A stretch of DNA of 64,000 bases from Epiperipatus broadwayi (Eukaryota; Onychophora; Udeonychophora; Euonychophora; Peripatidae). The notes beneath the pieces were generated by a model. It ran no database searches and was not told the DNA's origin. It worked only from the letters and a program-made list of their open reading frames with translations. The number at the start of each line of letters is the position of its first letter. The stretch's first letter is position 1. The stretch spans positions 188,001-252,000 of the forward strand of contig JAQFVV010006710.1 in assembly GCA_028023455.1 (NCBI GenBank), written 5' to 3'. Made by a program: the position numbers and the translations under genes. This document shows, in pieces, positions 24,222 through 37,925 of this stretch.

Positions 24222-26680
24222 CCCTTTAATAAACGAAAAATAAAATCGTTTTATAGAATTAAGAAAATATAAATTTCAAAATGTCTTTCTGCTTGATTAG
24301 TTAATGCTGATGAAGTAGGCAAGGTGAGAGAGGAAAAGTGAATACATGAACTGCAGCTCTTCATGCCATGATAAGTAGATAGCCAAGCATGAACTAAGTA
24401 TACAATGCTTCATGATGTCATGAGAAAATACCTCATTTTTAAGCACTGCCCCTTCTAAGTACCTAGACAGATCATCCACAAGGAGTAGTATCCAGAAAAA
24501 ATATCAGGCACTGAGCCAACCCTGCTCATCTCTTGTGAGTCTTAGGGGCTATAAATGAGGTCTATTTATGAGACCAAGGCCTACTCATGAAGCCTACATA
24601 TATACCGTTGGACTACTCTGGGAGCTCAATATCTAGGTCTAGACAGTGCCGAGCCTATACTTCGGAGCATCATGAATATACTGCATCCAGGCAGCTCAAC
24701 TATACACCTACCATAAACATGAAAAGTATAAATTCACGCATCACTTTTAAAATGTCATTTTACTAAAGAAATTATTTAAAAATTCGTTATTATATACAAC
24801 TCTACTCACCACAGCTGTATATATGTTTATCTGGGCTTCTCTGCCTTTAGATAGTCAACATATATATAATTATTTATTTAGCAAGCTGGTTCTTTTGGTC
24901 CATTAGAAAAATATAATCCATGTTTGTTGTCATCATCAGGTAAAAGCATGCAATCCATGTAAAATCTTGATTTGTAGTTGGTCTCTTTCTATCTAGGATT
25001 ATTCCAGGCAAGCAGCTGTCTTGGTTTAACTCTTATAATGCATGACTCGTCTAAAAACGAGAAGATTTGACATCACTCTAAATCGGCTACTTTTTATCCC
25101 ACGTATACATATAATATGTCATTCGAAAGAAAATCAAAAGTTCTGTAAGATGGTGCCCTCTTCAGATTTATTTTACAAGTAAAAAATCAATAAAAATGAC
25201 CATATATGTCAAACAAAACCAAAGCACCGCCTCCTCACCAACTTTTCTTGAATCTTATTGGCTGTCCCACTTCTGTCAGAAAGGGAAATGGCTGCCAAAA
25301 AGTAAAAAGTTACGTTCGTTTTGATTTTTATTACGAAAATTATAAACGAATGTTTACAACATTTTAAACAATATTTGAATTGAATTACAAATTATTATTG
25401 ATAAAATAATACTAAAAATCAAATTATTTTAGAAAAATAGTTAAGATATTACCAAGAATTATTTATTTATTGCTACATATTGATCGTAACGTTAAAGTGA
25501 AAAAAAAAAGATTGCGTCAATGGTTGGTTGAATAGCGGTTACTTTTATTTCACCGCAATTGAATATTTTTTAAATTATAAATCAAATTTTATTTTTGAAA
25601 AGACTTTTGTTTGTTTCATAATCTGACAATTCAGTAATATACTTTTTACAAACGAAACTAATGTATTTATATTATTAAAAGTGATCTATTTTAACAATAG
25701 ATTTTGTTAAAGTTGTGAGTTGGCCAATTACAAGTTTTGATTTTTAACTCATTCGGCCAATTAAATAATAATCGTTGAAAGGGTTAATAGATTTCAGGCA
25801 AGCAACTGTCCTCTCTAAGGCTATGAATTTCAGAACAAAGAAGTGGGTCACTTTTCTCCATGTAAATTCAAACTCCTGCTAAGGAAAACAGTTTACTATC
25901 TTGCTTTCAGCTACATCAGTTTATGGTAACTATTTTGCCAACTCTCTATTACAGCTAACAACAAACTGCAGCTATCCATTTTGGTCAGCTAATTTCTGCA
26001 ACTTACTCAAAAAGTTTTAGTAGCCAAGCTGTTCTGTTCAGCTCTCATAAAAAACTACAATTCAGACTGTTTTTTTCAAAAATCATTACCCAGACTTTGC
26101 AGTTGTCTTAGTTAGCCACTGCTTAAAATATAGAAAACTCTTCTGACCAAAACTGCAAGCAGAACTAACTGATATTTTTTTATGTCTTTTATAATCTTGG
26201 GTGAGTCATGTGATAAAAACACAGTGGCTGTTTTCAATCTGTGTAATCCACTTGAAAACAAGTTGGAAATTTCTATCAAAGTGTGATATTCATGTTTTTA
26301 CTTTAATCTTTGGAATTTGACCAAAGGTGTGATAAACCTTTAGAATTTTTCATCTACAAATATTTTTTTAACTACATAGTAGAAATGCAAACAAGCATTA
26401 ATTTAAAAAGATATTTTGTACAGGTTTTAATTAAAAATTATGCTTGGGTTTTTTTTTTGTAATTTCAAAATCAGAATTACAAATATTATTTATCAGACCA
26501 TTTTAAAAGTTTAATTTATAAAACGATATTTTAAATCAGAGTTATTATTTATTATTATTTTTTATTTTATTTCAATGAATGTAGAAAATATCTACTATAA
26601 TTTTTGTCTGTGTTTATTTCTACTTTTCCTTTATTTTACGTATATATATATATGCATATACACTATATCAGTGCATGTTA

Positions 26681-26699
26681 TGTAACCCTACTGGTTACA
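26681..26699. repeat. Short palindrome TGTAACC-N5-GGTTACA
   Basis: Seven-base perfect arms surround a 5-nt loop, followed immediately by (AT)n. Similar short TGTAA/TTACA hairpins occur at 45829-45846 and 48286-48313. It also forms the right end of the candidate element at 22706-26699. Confidence 0.7.
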
Positions 26700-27011
26700 A
26701 TATATATATATTATTGAAAGAAAGTTGACTTCTTTCCATAAGCTATAAAATATAAATGTGTGTATTTCATTTATCAAGAATAAAATGCTAGTTTTATTTA
26801 TAATTTTTCTGGCAATAAAATGTGGATATACACATTTATATTTTCACAGGTTATGGAAGAAAGTCAGTTTGTTAATTTACAAATACTTTAGTATTGGGTT
26901 ATTAATACATGTATAAACAATCTAAAGATGCCATATATATGCAATTAAATGAAGCAATATTTCTAAATTCTGAAAGTTTCACATTGACAAAAAATCTATT
27001 TTCCTCTAGAT

Positions 27012-27439
27012 CAGGGGTGTCCAACTTTTTGGCATCTCTGGGTTATATTGGAAAAAGAAAAATTATCTTGGGCTACACATTAAATATACAAATATTACAA
27101 AAGCTAAAAAGCAAAAAAAAAGGTCCATGCATACTTTTCGTGATACCCACTACCACAGATAAGTAAAAATGTCCTTAAATAATAACCTTAATTATGCCAT
27201 GACCATCAGAGAATATTTTAAAATTATCAAACAAGTTTCAAGTTTATGATCACTAATATAGAAAATGTATATATTTAAGTAACAAACATCATTGATACTT
27301 TTAATTTTTATTACAAAAATAAAAGTGAATATAAATCTAGTTGGATATTTGACATTGAGTACATTTGTATACTATTTTAATCACATAGTGACAATTACAG
27401 TTCTGAATTGGGATTCAGGCCACAGGTTGGACACTCCTG
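27012..27439. mobile_element. Non-autonomous hAT transposon with perfect 8-bp TSD
   Basis: The element begins CAGGGGTGTCCAAC and ends, reverse-complemented, CAGGAGTGTCCAAC, so 13 of the first 14 terminal bases match. It is flanked by a perfect 8-bp target duplication, CTCTAGAT (27004-27011 and 27440-27447). The length and the xTCTAGAx type are those of hAT elements. It is 428 bp long with no transposase, so it would be moved in trans. Subterminal words such as TCTTGGGCTACACATTAAATA and the repeated GGGYYATATTGG-like motif closely recall a mammalian hAT-Charlie short element as I remember it. The 85-codon frame starting at 26909 simply runs through it. Confidence 0.92.
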
Positions 27440-27447
27440 CTCTAGAT

Positions 27448-30400
27448 GTTACATGAAGATTTGACATAATATATGTATATATTAAACCATCACACAATTT
27501 TTATAACTTATACTAACATTTATTATGCATTTGCAATTTATTTCTTGTTCATTTGATAGATTGTTTTCTATATATGTTTATCATGAAATAGCTGCAAAAA
27601 AAAAAAAAAGTGATGACAATATCATAAAGATGAGAATAACTTTAAAGGAGGAAATAGATGATCTTAAGAGGGATAATAAGATTAAAAATATTGTTATGTT
27701 AGAAAGAAGTCAATGAAAAAAAGAGAAAATATGATAGATTAATTCTTAGATATAACAGAAATTATATTAAATATATGAATAATGATTATGATCGGTAAAC
27801 AAAAAAAAAAAAAGGGAAAGATAAAATAAATTGGATGCTTTTAGGAAAAAAACACAGGCAAATGTATTTGAAACAAAACAAATTAAAGAGTCTTAAATAA
27901 AATTGCCTAAGAGAATATCTACCACAATAACAGGCATATTACAAACTATATACATATGAACAATGTTATATAGGAAAAAGTACTGACAATTCTCATAATA
28001 ATGTACTAAAGGTAAGGGGAAAAATGTAGTTCCTTTAATGGAATATTCATTAAAATGAATTAGAAAAATGATCAAAAATCATACATATTAAAAAAGCTAC
28101 TGAAATTATAAGTTGAAATGCAATGACAAATTAAAGTATTACTGTTTAATTAACAGTGCAAAAACTTTTTTTTTTGCTTATCACAATATTTTTAAGTTGT
28201 GGTTATATGTTAAAACTATTTCCATCATCTAATTGAATTATTAAGTTTTAGAAAAATTACGTTATACTTTTTTAAATACATTCAACCATTAATAAGCACT
28301 TAATTAACATGAAACACACTGTTTCAAATTGTATTATTCTTCTCACTTCTTTAAATGATGTTAGGCTGACCATTGACAGCTAGCATGAGAATGGAATTGT
28401 TAATCATTTTCTCATAGATCTGTATTTACAAGTGCTAAAGCTCTATATCCATAACTTTAAATAACAAGAAATTATTTAAAGCTGAAGCATATGAAGAAAA
28501 AAATAAAATTTCACATCCAATATTCCAGACTGTTTTTTATTTAATGAACATTTATTGCTATAAGAAAATAAGCTTATTTATGATTTGGGTTTATCTAAAA
28601 AGCAGATGAAATTTTACATTTAAGATTAAAGGGTTAAAATGTACTACAATATAATAGTGAAATTTGTTATTATCACAGTAATTGTGATGAATTAAAAAAA
28701 TGCTTCTCCTGAGAAGATATTTCTGTACTTTGTAAAAAGGGTAATTCAATAATGAAATATCTTATTGAAAAGCATAGCTTGGAAGAAATAATAAGTTTAA
28801 TGACTCCTTGAAACTCAATTTGAAAATGATTCCTTTTCATATTGAAAATAAATTTCTTTTGGTATCTATTATACATATTGTAAATATGAAAATCATATAA
28901 AACAAGGTTGACTTTTTTTTTTTTTAGTATCAAAAATGTATATGGAATACATGAGATCTAAAGAACAAGGCATTTTAGGTAGAATTACTAAGTTATATCA
29001 AACACTCTGTTTTTATGTAGAACATTATAAACAAATATAATCACTACATTTAGAAGGACCAAAAACCAAAAATAATAAAAATACTGTGAACAATCCACAT
29101 GTTGACTCTGGAAAAAAATAACTCTGTCAAGTAATGTATAAAAAGCAAACTGGATTCATGTATTTGAGAAAAATATTTTCTCTGATTAATGATGTCAAGA
29201 TTAGAGAGTTATTTTTAAGAGATGAATAAAAGTGTCAAAGCAATAAGTGGAATTTCAAAAATGTATGCACAATTTTTTTGGGAAATTACAAGGCTGAAAA
29301 AATCCTAAAATAGTGCAGTGACATTATTAAACTTTACTAAACATCAGAGTCCAACGTGTCATCAAAGGTTCATTTTTAGGCTGTCATATGAAATTTTTTC
29401 TAAAAAATTGGGAGATAATTAATGACAAACATGATAAACATTTTCATAAAGATATATCTAGTAGAGTTATAGCTTTCACATTTCTTTTCCTTAATTTTTG
29501 AAATCTTTTCACTTGTTAATCCAAAACGTCTTGCTGTTTGTCTAACTTTTTCAAATTTTTATTCCTTTTTTTAAAATTTATGAACATTTTATTATGTGAT
29601 TATACTGCTACTTTTCAAGAGCTAATAAAAATTCAATAAGTAAAATAAGTGAGACAGAAAACTGAATTATTATTTATCAAATATTTGAAGACATACAATT
29701 CTCTGAGCAGAAATTGGAGATTAAGGATTTTTCCAAGAAAATTCTGTATTTATTGAGAAACTACTAAATGAATAATACTGAATTAAAAAAAAAACATTCT
29801 GGAAGTAAAGTTTAGCAGAAAAGCAAACAAAGTTACTTTATAACACAGATATATGGTTTTTTTTAAAAAATAAATTATATCCATTCAAAAGTCTTAACTG
29901 ATACACAAATTTTATCTAGATGTTTGGATTTTTCTCCCAAATTACAGTAAGATTAATATTTTCATTTTTAGGTTATGAAAAAAATTTCCTTTCCTTTCCC
30001 AATATAATTATTACAAAGAAATTTATTACAGTTGTTGTGATTATATTTCAAAATCTAAATCTCCAGATTAAGAATAAATCATATTTGCACTTTGAAATGA
30101 TATCTTAATGTAGAAAATTTGCATTATTTAATTTTATATGCATTTTATTTTTTCACCATTATTTAGTAATAAACTGAAAAAAGAAAAATGCCATGTATCT
30201 TGTTTCACTTTCAGGTCAATTTGAATGACAGCTAACTTTTTTATTTTTATTTTTTGACTTTAAAAATAAAACCTTTTAAATGAAACAAATTTAATCAAAA
30301 AATATTTATATTATATAAATGTACTCAAAATACATCATGCAATCATATTTGGAGGGGGGAAAAAAAAGTCTCAAATTAACAACAACAAAAAAAGCAAATA

Positions 30401-33400
30401 TCAATGAAAAAAATTTGGGATTAGTTAAACAAATATACATGAGATATATCACTGTCTACAAACAAAGTTCCAAGTAAGAGACAAAAAAGCTGATAGATTT
30501 AAACTGTATACTAAATCCCAGATTGACAATTAGCAGTATGATCATATATGATAGAACACATCATACTGATTTCTGATAAAATTTTATTCACATCAAATTG
30601 GGTTTCATAATCCTCATATATTATGCCAATAGACAATATATAAAAAATAATCAAATGATTAGTTGCTTGAAAGATCATGTGATATTCAAGCACTAGAAAA
30701 AACAGATTTCTAAAATCTTTAGTTCTAAGAAAACTATTTGGCCACTGCACTAAGTGCAATGAATTACAAGAGAGAAACATGTCCTTAGTAATTAATACAT
30801 CAAATGAAAGCATGGTAAGCTATCTTCATATTTTATGCATTACTAATGAGTGTCAAAAGGAAATTCATTGAATTCTAGTTTATTGAAGTATTGAAAAATA
30901 TCATAATTTAATTCCAATAAAAAGTTAGAAATCTGTATCATTATCATAAATAGTAACATCTAATTGAAATCAAAATATACTACTATATATAATAATAATA
31001 ATTAGAAATCAAATGGTCAAAGTAAGAATATTTGAAATATTTTAAAAATAATTAAAGACTGTTATTATTCATAAAAAAGAAAATCAACATACTGAAAATA
31101 TTAAAAATGAACAAAAAAAAAAAGCTGGAGTTTAAAAGTAAATAGAGTGAAGCCTTTTAATTACATTTTATCTTTTATTTCTCCATTAATGATTAAATCA
31201 GTTGTTCTTTTTCAAATGGAAACAAAAAAAAAAAAAAGAAATAATTGATAAAAAAATATATATATATTTTTTGCTAAATGTAATTTCAATATTCTGCTTA
31301 CAAAAAAAAAAAAAAAAAAGTCACATAAAATATTAATTATAATTTACTGGTTAACAATAGATTCATATTTTACAATAATAATAAAAAGATATGAATATAT
31401 TTACTTAAATCAAATAAACAGGAAAACTTTAAAAACAAGAATTAATAATACTTTTTTAGTAAACAAAATATTAATAAAATAGCTTCTGAAATTTTATTGT
31501 AAACAATATATATTAAGGTGACTGAGTTTCTTTACATTATTCCAAAGCTATATTTCAATTAAATCTTCTAGTTATTAAATACAATATTGTTATTACTAAA
31601 ACTTGTTGCAGACTCTGCATAAAGTTTATCTAGATCTCATACCAGTCCTGAATTCTCTTTATATTTTCTCATTTAAATTTACAATTTTCAGTTGAAGCTG
31701 TATCTTGTATTGTTTGCTCTACTCTCACCTAAATTAATCTTAAATTCTTTTAACAATCTCAGCAAATCTTCCCATAAGTTAAATATTCTAAAATAAAATT
31801 CCTATCTCTTTTTATAGCAAAAATTCCTGTTATATTAAGTTGTAGTTTGTGTGATAGATTAATTTCAGATGAAATAAGTTATTAACCCACATTTTCCATG
31901 TTAATAAAAACTAAATGACAAATATTTTCTTTAGGGATTTCTCTCTAAGCTTGTAATCCATTTTTACTCAAAAGGGCAGAAGTAACTCATTTTTTCAATA
32001 ATGGTGAAGGTTTGGTACATAAAACGTTATTACAGAATTCTTGTGCCAAAACCTATTTGAAATTATATATTGATATACTTATTAGTATTAAATAACTCAA
32101 AATTATTATAAATTGAATCACAGCGTCAACATTTATATTCAAATTGTTTATTTTTTCTTACTACAGATTTTTTTTCTTTAAACAATAATAGTATTTCCAG
32201 TTTAAATATCAGTATCTGCTTTCTTGCCTGTTTATTTGCTTCATTTTGATAATCATAGTTTTTCTGAAGATTACAATTTCTTTATTAAAGCAGATGATTA
32301 TAGTATAACTGCACAACTTATTAATTCATAACTAGCTAGTTATTTCTAAGATGCTACTTATATGTATGCATGTACAAACAAAGAAGAAAGGTCAGATAAG
32401 CTTAATCTATTTTAAAAATTCTTAGTAAATTTTTTGCATCAATATATGAACCTAATATATATTATATTAGATTCACAACTAACATTTAATAAATAAAATC
32501 AAAGTTTGAAGAGAAAAAAAAGTTTAAGAAAACTAAGTATGATTAGTAAAAAAACAATATAAGCAATAACCTAAATATTCAAAATAGATGCACAAGTATA
32601 AAAAAATATCCATTAACAAACTGATCTTAGAGTATGATTTGATTTTGTATGGAATTGCATTTTGTTTGTACTTATTAATTATAGCATTGATATTTTAGGA
32701 TAATTATTTTTCAAATAACATATAAAAATATCACTTTGATAATAAAATCAAAATGATTTGCTGTGATTATCTAAGTTTTGCAAAAGATTTAATGGTGCAA
32801 AACTGTGAAAATATATCTTCAGAATATATATATAAAAGAAAGTTATTTAATGAAGATTTGAAAATATATAAATGTATGAGTGTTTTTATAAATAAAAATT
32901 TATAAAGGATTAAAATAGCTCTACCTCTATTTTACTTAATGTTTGAAGATGGAATGAATATGGATTTAAAGTCTAAGAAATTATTAACAGACTATTTGTC
33001 CTCAAAATAGCTATTAAAAAACTAGAACATTTTAAAAAGTTAAAGGATTTCAATTGAAATAAACCAAGACATTAAATAGTTAAAATTAGTTTCTTTAAAG
33101 CCAAGATATGAATGGCAATTGTAAATGAATAAAATCTATTAAACAATTAAAAAAAAATTGAATCAAACTCAGAATAGAGTAAAAAATGGAAAGATTCGAA
33201 GATGGTATGGAATAGTGAGTGTAAATGCTGGTAGCAGAATTAATTTTGTAATATTTGGATGGCAATACTTTACATTCAAATTGATTTATTAGTCTAAAGA
33301 TAAATTTGGAATAATATGATTGAAATTAAATGTCTCTTAACTAAGGTGAGTCATATTTGTCTGAAAGTTTGTAGCAATAGAATTAAATTATTTCCACCAA

Positions 33401-33739
33401 TTAGTTTTAATTCGAAAATATCTTTAGAAAAATTCAAATACAATCAGTTATAAATAATAACACAGATTAGTATATAATCAACATTTGAAAGCTAATATTC
33501 TCTTCTTCTTCAGATGTTCTTGGCCTTACTAGTGAACTATTAGTAGAGAAATAAAATCAGGAACTTTTAGTTTCACGACTATTAAATTTAAAGTGAGATA
33601 AATGACCAACCTTTGACAGAATAGTCTAGTTGGATAATGCATCACCAGAAATTCAGAATTTACAAAACTAAAAGATCCATGGTCTGATTTCTATGCTAGT
33701 ACTATTTATTATTAATCAATTAGATACATGAAGAAAAGA
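27448..33739. other. AT-rich noncoding DNA (likely intronic)
   Basis: No gene is supported over about 6.3 kb. The largest frame, 100 codons at 30511-30813 (minus), has somewhat mixed composition but no motif I recognise. The frames at 27525-27716, 28673-28933 and 29920-30108 look like chance. Long A-runs occur near 31220, 31298 and 27600. No inverted or tandem repeat beyond microsatellites was noticed. Confidence 0.5.
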
Positions 33740-35670
33740 GAAGAATAATACCACTTGAAATCTTGTATTATATACTAACTTGTTTACCGTTGCTAACAGT
33801 TCAATGTATTTAAAAAGTAAATTATATCATAATTAGAAAAAATTTTGTTATTAAATTTAACAAATACTGTATAACTATTGAATAAGTTTAAAAAACAAAC
33901 AATTTTGTGCAATTTGTGAATGAGAATTATATGATCTACTTTATCAAAAATCTTTAATAAGTCAAATATATCAAATTTCTGCTGATCCATTTGCATATGT
34001 TATATTAAGATTAATTTCCATTGATCTATTAGGGATCAATTCATGCTGTGAGAAAATAATTTTATTTATATCAAAAATTGTTTTATTATAAACATCTCTC
34101 AAAAATAAGTCTGTAGCTATTAGTACAATTATAAGAACCATTCTTAAATATTGGCATCATTTTGGCACATTTAAAAACATTAAAAAAATACAACTATATA
34201 AAATAAATAAAAGTGAAGGCTAGAAGTGTAGCAATAAATTCTGGAAAACTTTTGTAAATGAAGTAAATGATATTATTATGATGTAAATTAGAATGAGTTT
34301 TAAAATGCTTTTAATAACATTCTCATTAGAGATATGATCAATCATATAACAAACAATAGGAAAATCACAAGGTTATGTAATTTTGAATATGTTATAGATT
34401 GTAATGAATATAAATCAGCAAAATATTTGGAGAAATTATCAGCAGGTAAGGTGAAACAACTGATTTGCTAGAACTATTTTCTTACCTAAATCAGTATCAT
34501 TAATAAAAATCAAAATTCTTTAGGATTAAAAATATTATTTTCAATTATTTTAAATATAATTTTGTAAATCTCTTTTGTAAACATATATTAGCTAGTCTTG
34601 TGAAATATACAAAATTATTATAAGACAATATTTCACATTTTAAAATAGTCGCAATGGTAAAAGTTCCTCCTAAAAATTTTAATGAGAGTGGACAAAAACT
34701 AATAAGAAAAGCTACTATGGAAAGAAAATTTATTGGGAATATACATATAAATTACATCAGTAGGAATCTGTAAAAAATAATCTAAATACTGATTAATATC
34801 ATTATAGGAATAATGAATTCTAATTAACTTTAGAAATATACTTACAAAAAAAATCTAGATAGTTACCTTCCCTACAATCTTTTTTATTAATAGATGGAGG
34901 ACAACATTTTTTTTATAAAACTCAATGGACAGATAGTGAACATCAATAGAAAAAGTCACAGAGATGAGGTGAAAATTATTAATTATTGGTAAATTACTTA
35001 GAACATAGTTCAAAGTGCAATGAAAAGCATTAACAAAAGAGTTATACTGTTTAAAATAATTTTTTTTTACAAAACTCCATTATCCTAGAAGCTTTAGAAG
35101 ACAAAAAGAAATATATAAAAATTCTATCTTGAAATAAATCTGTATTATTTAAATCACTGGTAATAATAATATTTTTATAGTCTATTAAAAAATCTTTAAA
35201 TGAGATCAGAAAATTACCAAATTGTAAAAATGGATAGTGGGTTTGAGGTATATATTTCCAAAGATAAATTTAAATTTGTAATTTAAGATAATTTCAACTA
35301 TATAGATCCACACAAAAAAAAGTAAAATTAAGATTTTTTATTAAAAACATCTTTATAAATAGCATTAACAGTTATGACTGTCTCAAATAGCATTCCTCAT
35401 AGATCTGATAATTTATAAGATTCTAAATATATTATGAAAAAAAAAATGATGATGATAATAGTACTGCTACTAATACTACTTGAGTTAACTTCTAGTTATA
35501 GTTCATACCATTGAGCTTTTGGATTAATTTGTTTAGTGAAGAAACTGTGTAGCTACAAGAAGTTAATATTATAGTGATAAATGAATAATCTAGATCTATT
35601 TCAACAAGTTTTTCATTTTTAATAAGCTCAACACTAGCATATGAGCCGCCATAGATAACAGTGATGGTAC
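33740..35670 (-). pseudogene. Heavily decayed non-LTR retrotransposon (CR1/Jockey-like)
   Basis: Reading leftward, pieces of an APE endonuclease come first. Near 35660-35560 is a GGSYASVELIKNE stretch like the GG(V)-strand. At 35285-35150 is a YIPQTHYPFLQFGNF...IIITSDLNNTDLF stretch, matching the family's 'Y.PP...F...II.GDFN.DL' pattern. Reverse transcriptase pieces follow: a KIFEK/IFSQHELIPNRS-like stretch at about 34120-34030, then 33996-33793, open for 67 codons. That last piece contains FDLLKIFDKVDHIILIHKL, which corresponds to the RT 'DLSKAFDTVDH..LL.KL' motif with its catalytic Asp. Stops and gaps separate all pieces, and no YADD motif was found. It is clearly an ancient, dead copy; the clade is a guess. 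Confidence 0.7.
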
Positions 35671-36849
35671 TGTGAGTTCATAACGCGTAAGTAATTAAAA
35701 TTTTGATTCCCTTTCTATAAATTAAGTGTAAAAAATAATAGAAACACAAACAACATTAAAATTATTAATAAAACAAAATGATTCCAACTTCTAGACTTCA
35801 TCAATTAACAAGCAGTGATTTTTTGAAACTTAAGAGGCCTGGATCAAGGAAAGTTTATATAAAATATTGAAGCTATTTAGTTCTACAATACCTAGAAAAT
35901 CTGCTTAATTCATTCAAGTAGTTCTTTACTGAACAGATAATAGTGTTTGGAATCACAAATATTTATTATTCATTGTATAAATTCCCCAAAGAGTTGTTAT
36001 TTGATATGCTTAGTAAAAAAATATGTGGGACTCTATAATTGCATGTAGGTGACTACTCTAATCTCAGATATCTCCACTGATTAATAATGAACAGCAGAGT
36101 AGAATTAAAAGGCAGATAAAAACATGGGTAAATATGTACTTGCATTGAAAAATCCAGTTAGAGACAATTTTATAACTAGTCTATTAAAAAAACATTTATA
36201 TAAACTATTCTATTAATGATTTTAATAAACTAACGGAACCATTTGGAGTGATAGTTGCTTTTTAAAACACCTATCATAGAAACACATCAGTTCCAGTACA
36301 TGAAAACAGCCATCAATTCAAAGTATGATCACACAAAGATATATATTCAAATAATATATCATTGCAAATAGAGACAATTTTTTTAAACCAATTCGTGGGT
36401 TAAAACCTAAATGTTTTCAATATAAATAACGTGGACACATAATAAGCACTTGTCTGAAGCTACACCGCCTACATCATAATATGATTGCTACTTTGCTGAA
36501 AATTAAAGCAAGATCATCAAACCAAGAATCTGCATTAAAAAAAAATTGGATCAGTTATAAAAATCCAAAAAAGAATAATATGGTAATATTATCTCATGCT
36601 TCTGCATCTATGCAACAAGTAAAGAACGCAATTGATATTGAATATGATTCTAATGTCAATACTGACACTTGGGTCGATTCTTCTTATCACTTGACCCATA
36701 CTACAGAAAACAAAAAGTATAAAAAATCAGGAACCCAAGAGTTATCTCTATAAAGTCAAAGTCAAGTTGAAATTTATAAACATAAACACACAAATTTTCT
36801 TGCATTAATTATGAAAAAAACTGCTTCACGTATTATGGATGCTCTACAT
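35671..36849. other. AT-rich noncoding DNA; unrecognised 90-codon frame
   Basis: Mostly spacer. A plus-strand frame at 36481-36753 is rich in Asn, Ser and Lys and has more balanced codon content than neighbouring chance frames, but I recognise no family. It ends about 100 bases before the hAT terminus at 36850. It may be the remnant of another element's protein. Confidence 0.35.
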
Positions 36850-37925
36850 CAAGAGTTCCCAAAGTGATCAATATTGACCCCTGGGGTCAATTTGAATTTT
36901 CTAGAGATCGATAATTTCAATAAAAAAATTTGGGAGTCGAGGACAGCAAAAATAGATCCCCTTACTACTGCTATTTGCTTGTTACTTCAAAATATCTATA
37001 AATTCCAACAGGTACCACTTTTTTGATAAATATATTACATATCAAACTTGTGAACAAAAAGGTAAAATATGTCATTAAAAGAGTCACATGTAAAAATGCA
37101 TGAAAATACATATAGCATAACCATGTCTGTGCATTATCTTATCGAACATAACAAAAAAAGTGCAGCATAAAAAACTGTTGCATGTCTGCACTTGCTCGCA
37201 GTGGAACAAGACGATATTCGATATTAGCAGAATTTATCAGTCTAACATGGTCATGCTTTCAAAAAATACTATAAATTGGTTCTTTTGACATGACATGTAC
37301 TTATATGTGATTTGAACTTTGAATATAATTATTTATTGAGGAGCAGTACTACAAAAAAAAAAAATTAGAGGATAGTTTATTTATTAGAATTTGAACAAAA
37401 ATATTCTATTTCAAGTAAATAAATACTTTATTGTTTTTTTTTTTTAATCACAAGGGCTATCAAAATTGTTTGTTAATTAATAAAAGTTTTTATTTCTTAT
37501 GATAATAATATGACAACCAAAAAAAAATATGGATAGTGCAGCTTGGACTATTTAAAGCTGGAATTTGTCCTATCATTATCAAACAAACATTTACCAATGT
37601 ACTTCATATGCGAAAGTCTTTAGCAATGACGATATAAAACCATCATAACTAACAGATCACTTGAACAGAATTCACCATGACAAAAAAAAAAGATTTGTCA
37701 TACTTTAAATCTATTAAAGATAAAATTCTGAAAAGAACTACAATAGATAATGTTTGTTTCATCATCAAAGCAAAATGAGGGAATAAGGGCATCATACAAC
37801 ATATCCCTACTCATCGTGAAGTCTGGCAAATCACACATCATAGGGGAGAAACTGATTCTACTGGCTGTCATAGACATTGTAACAGTCTGTATTCCCTTAA
37901 AGAATGAGGGTAAACATATCTAACT
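36850..37925 (+). pseudogene. hAT transposon remnant: left terminus plus N-terminal transposase
   Basis: The left end CAAGAGTTCCCAAAGTG, followed by TCAATATTGACCCCTGGGGTC, GATCGATAA and GGGAGTCGAGGACAGC, is typical of hAT subterminal sequence. It is preceded by CTCTACAT, which fits the hAT target pattern.

From about 37530 the plus strand, with frame changes, reads as a zinc-finger/N-terminal region of the ZBED5/SCAND3/DUF4371-type hAT transposases. The pieces are VFSNDDIKPSKLTDHLNRIH (with one stop), KKKDLSYFKSIKDKI and TTIDN, and from 37789 ASYNISLLIVKSGKSHIIGE followed by a LILLAVIDIV stretch. The catalytic core and right terminus are not visible. A GGGGTCAATT word near 38134 may be part of the right subterminal region, just before a gypsy LTR. 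Confidence 0.8.

Larger units (their letters stand above)
22706..26699. mobile_element. Candidate LTR-type or inverted-end element inserted in (TA)n
   Basis: The block begins TGTAACGGGATGGGG and ends CTGGTTACA, an inverted TGTAAC/GTTACA pair, with ATAT on both outer sides. It is less AT-rich than its flanks, lacks convincing coding capacity, and contains local duplications. These are an 85-bp tandem repeat; two ~46-bp-spaced copies of a CTTGTGRCTGGATT word (22993, 23040); and two copies of CAGGCAAGCARCTGTC (about 25003 and 25796). It could be a large solo LTR, a non-coding LTR retrotransposon derivative, or two unrelated pieces. Because both ends sit in (TA)n, the apparent 4-bp target duplication is weak evidence. 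The minus-strand frames at 22694-22891 and 24297-24479 are unrecognised. Confidence 0.4.

Noticed and set aside
24300-24340. Second hammerhead (CTGATGA)
   Set aside because: No pairing stem II or correctly spaced GAAA follows. The same holds for CTGATGA words near 11627, 39452, 48541 and 56105 and on the minus strand near 3204, 24938 and 59674.
34398-34446. Plus-strand exon candidate ending CAG before GTAAGG
   Set aside because: It is antisense and internal to the decayed non-LTR retrotransposon; the short open frame is likely coincidental.
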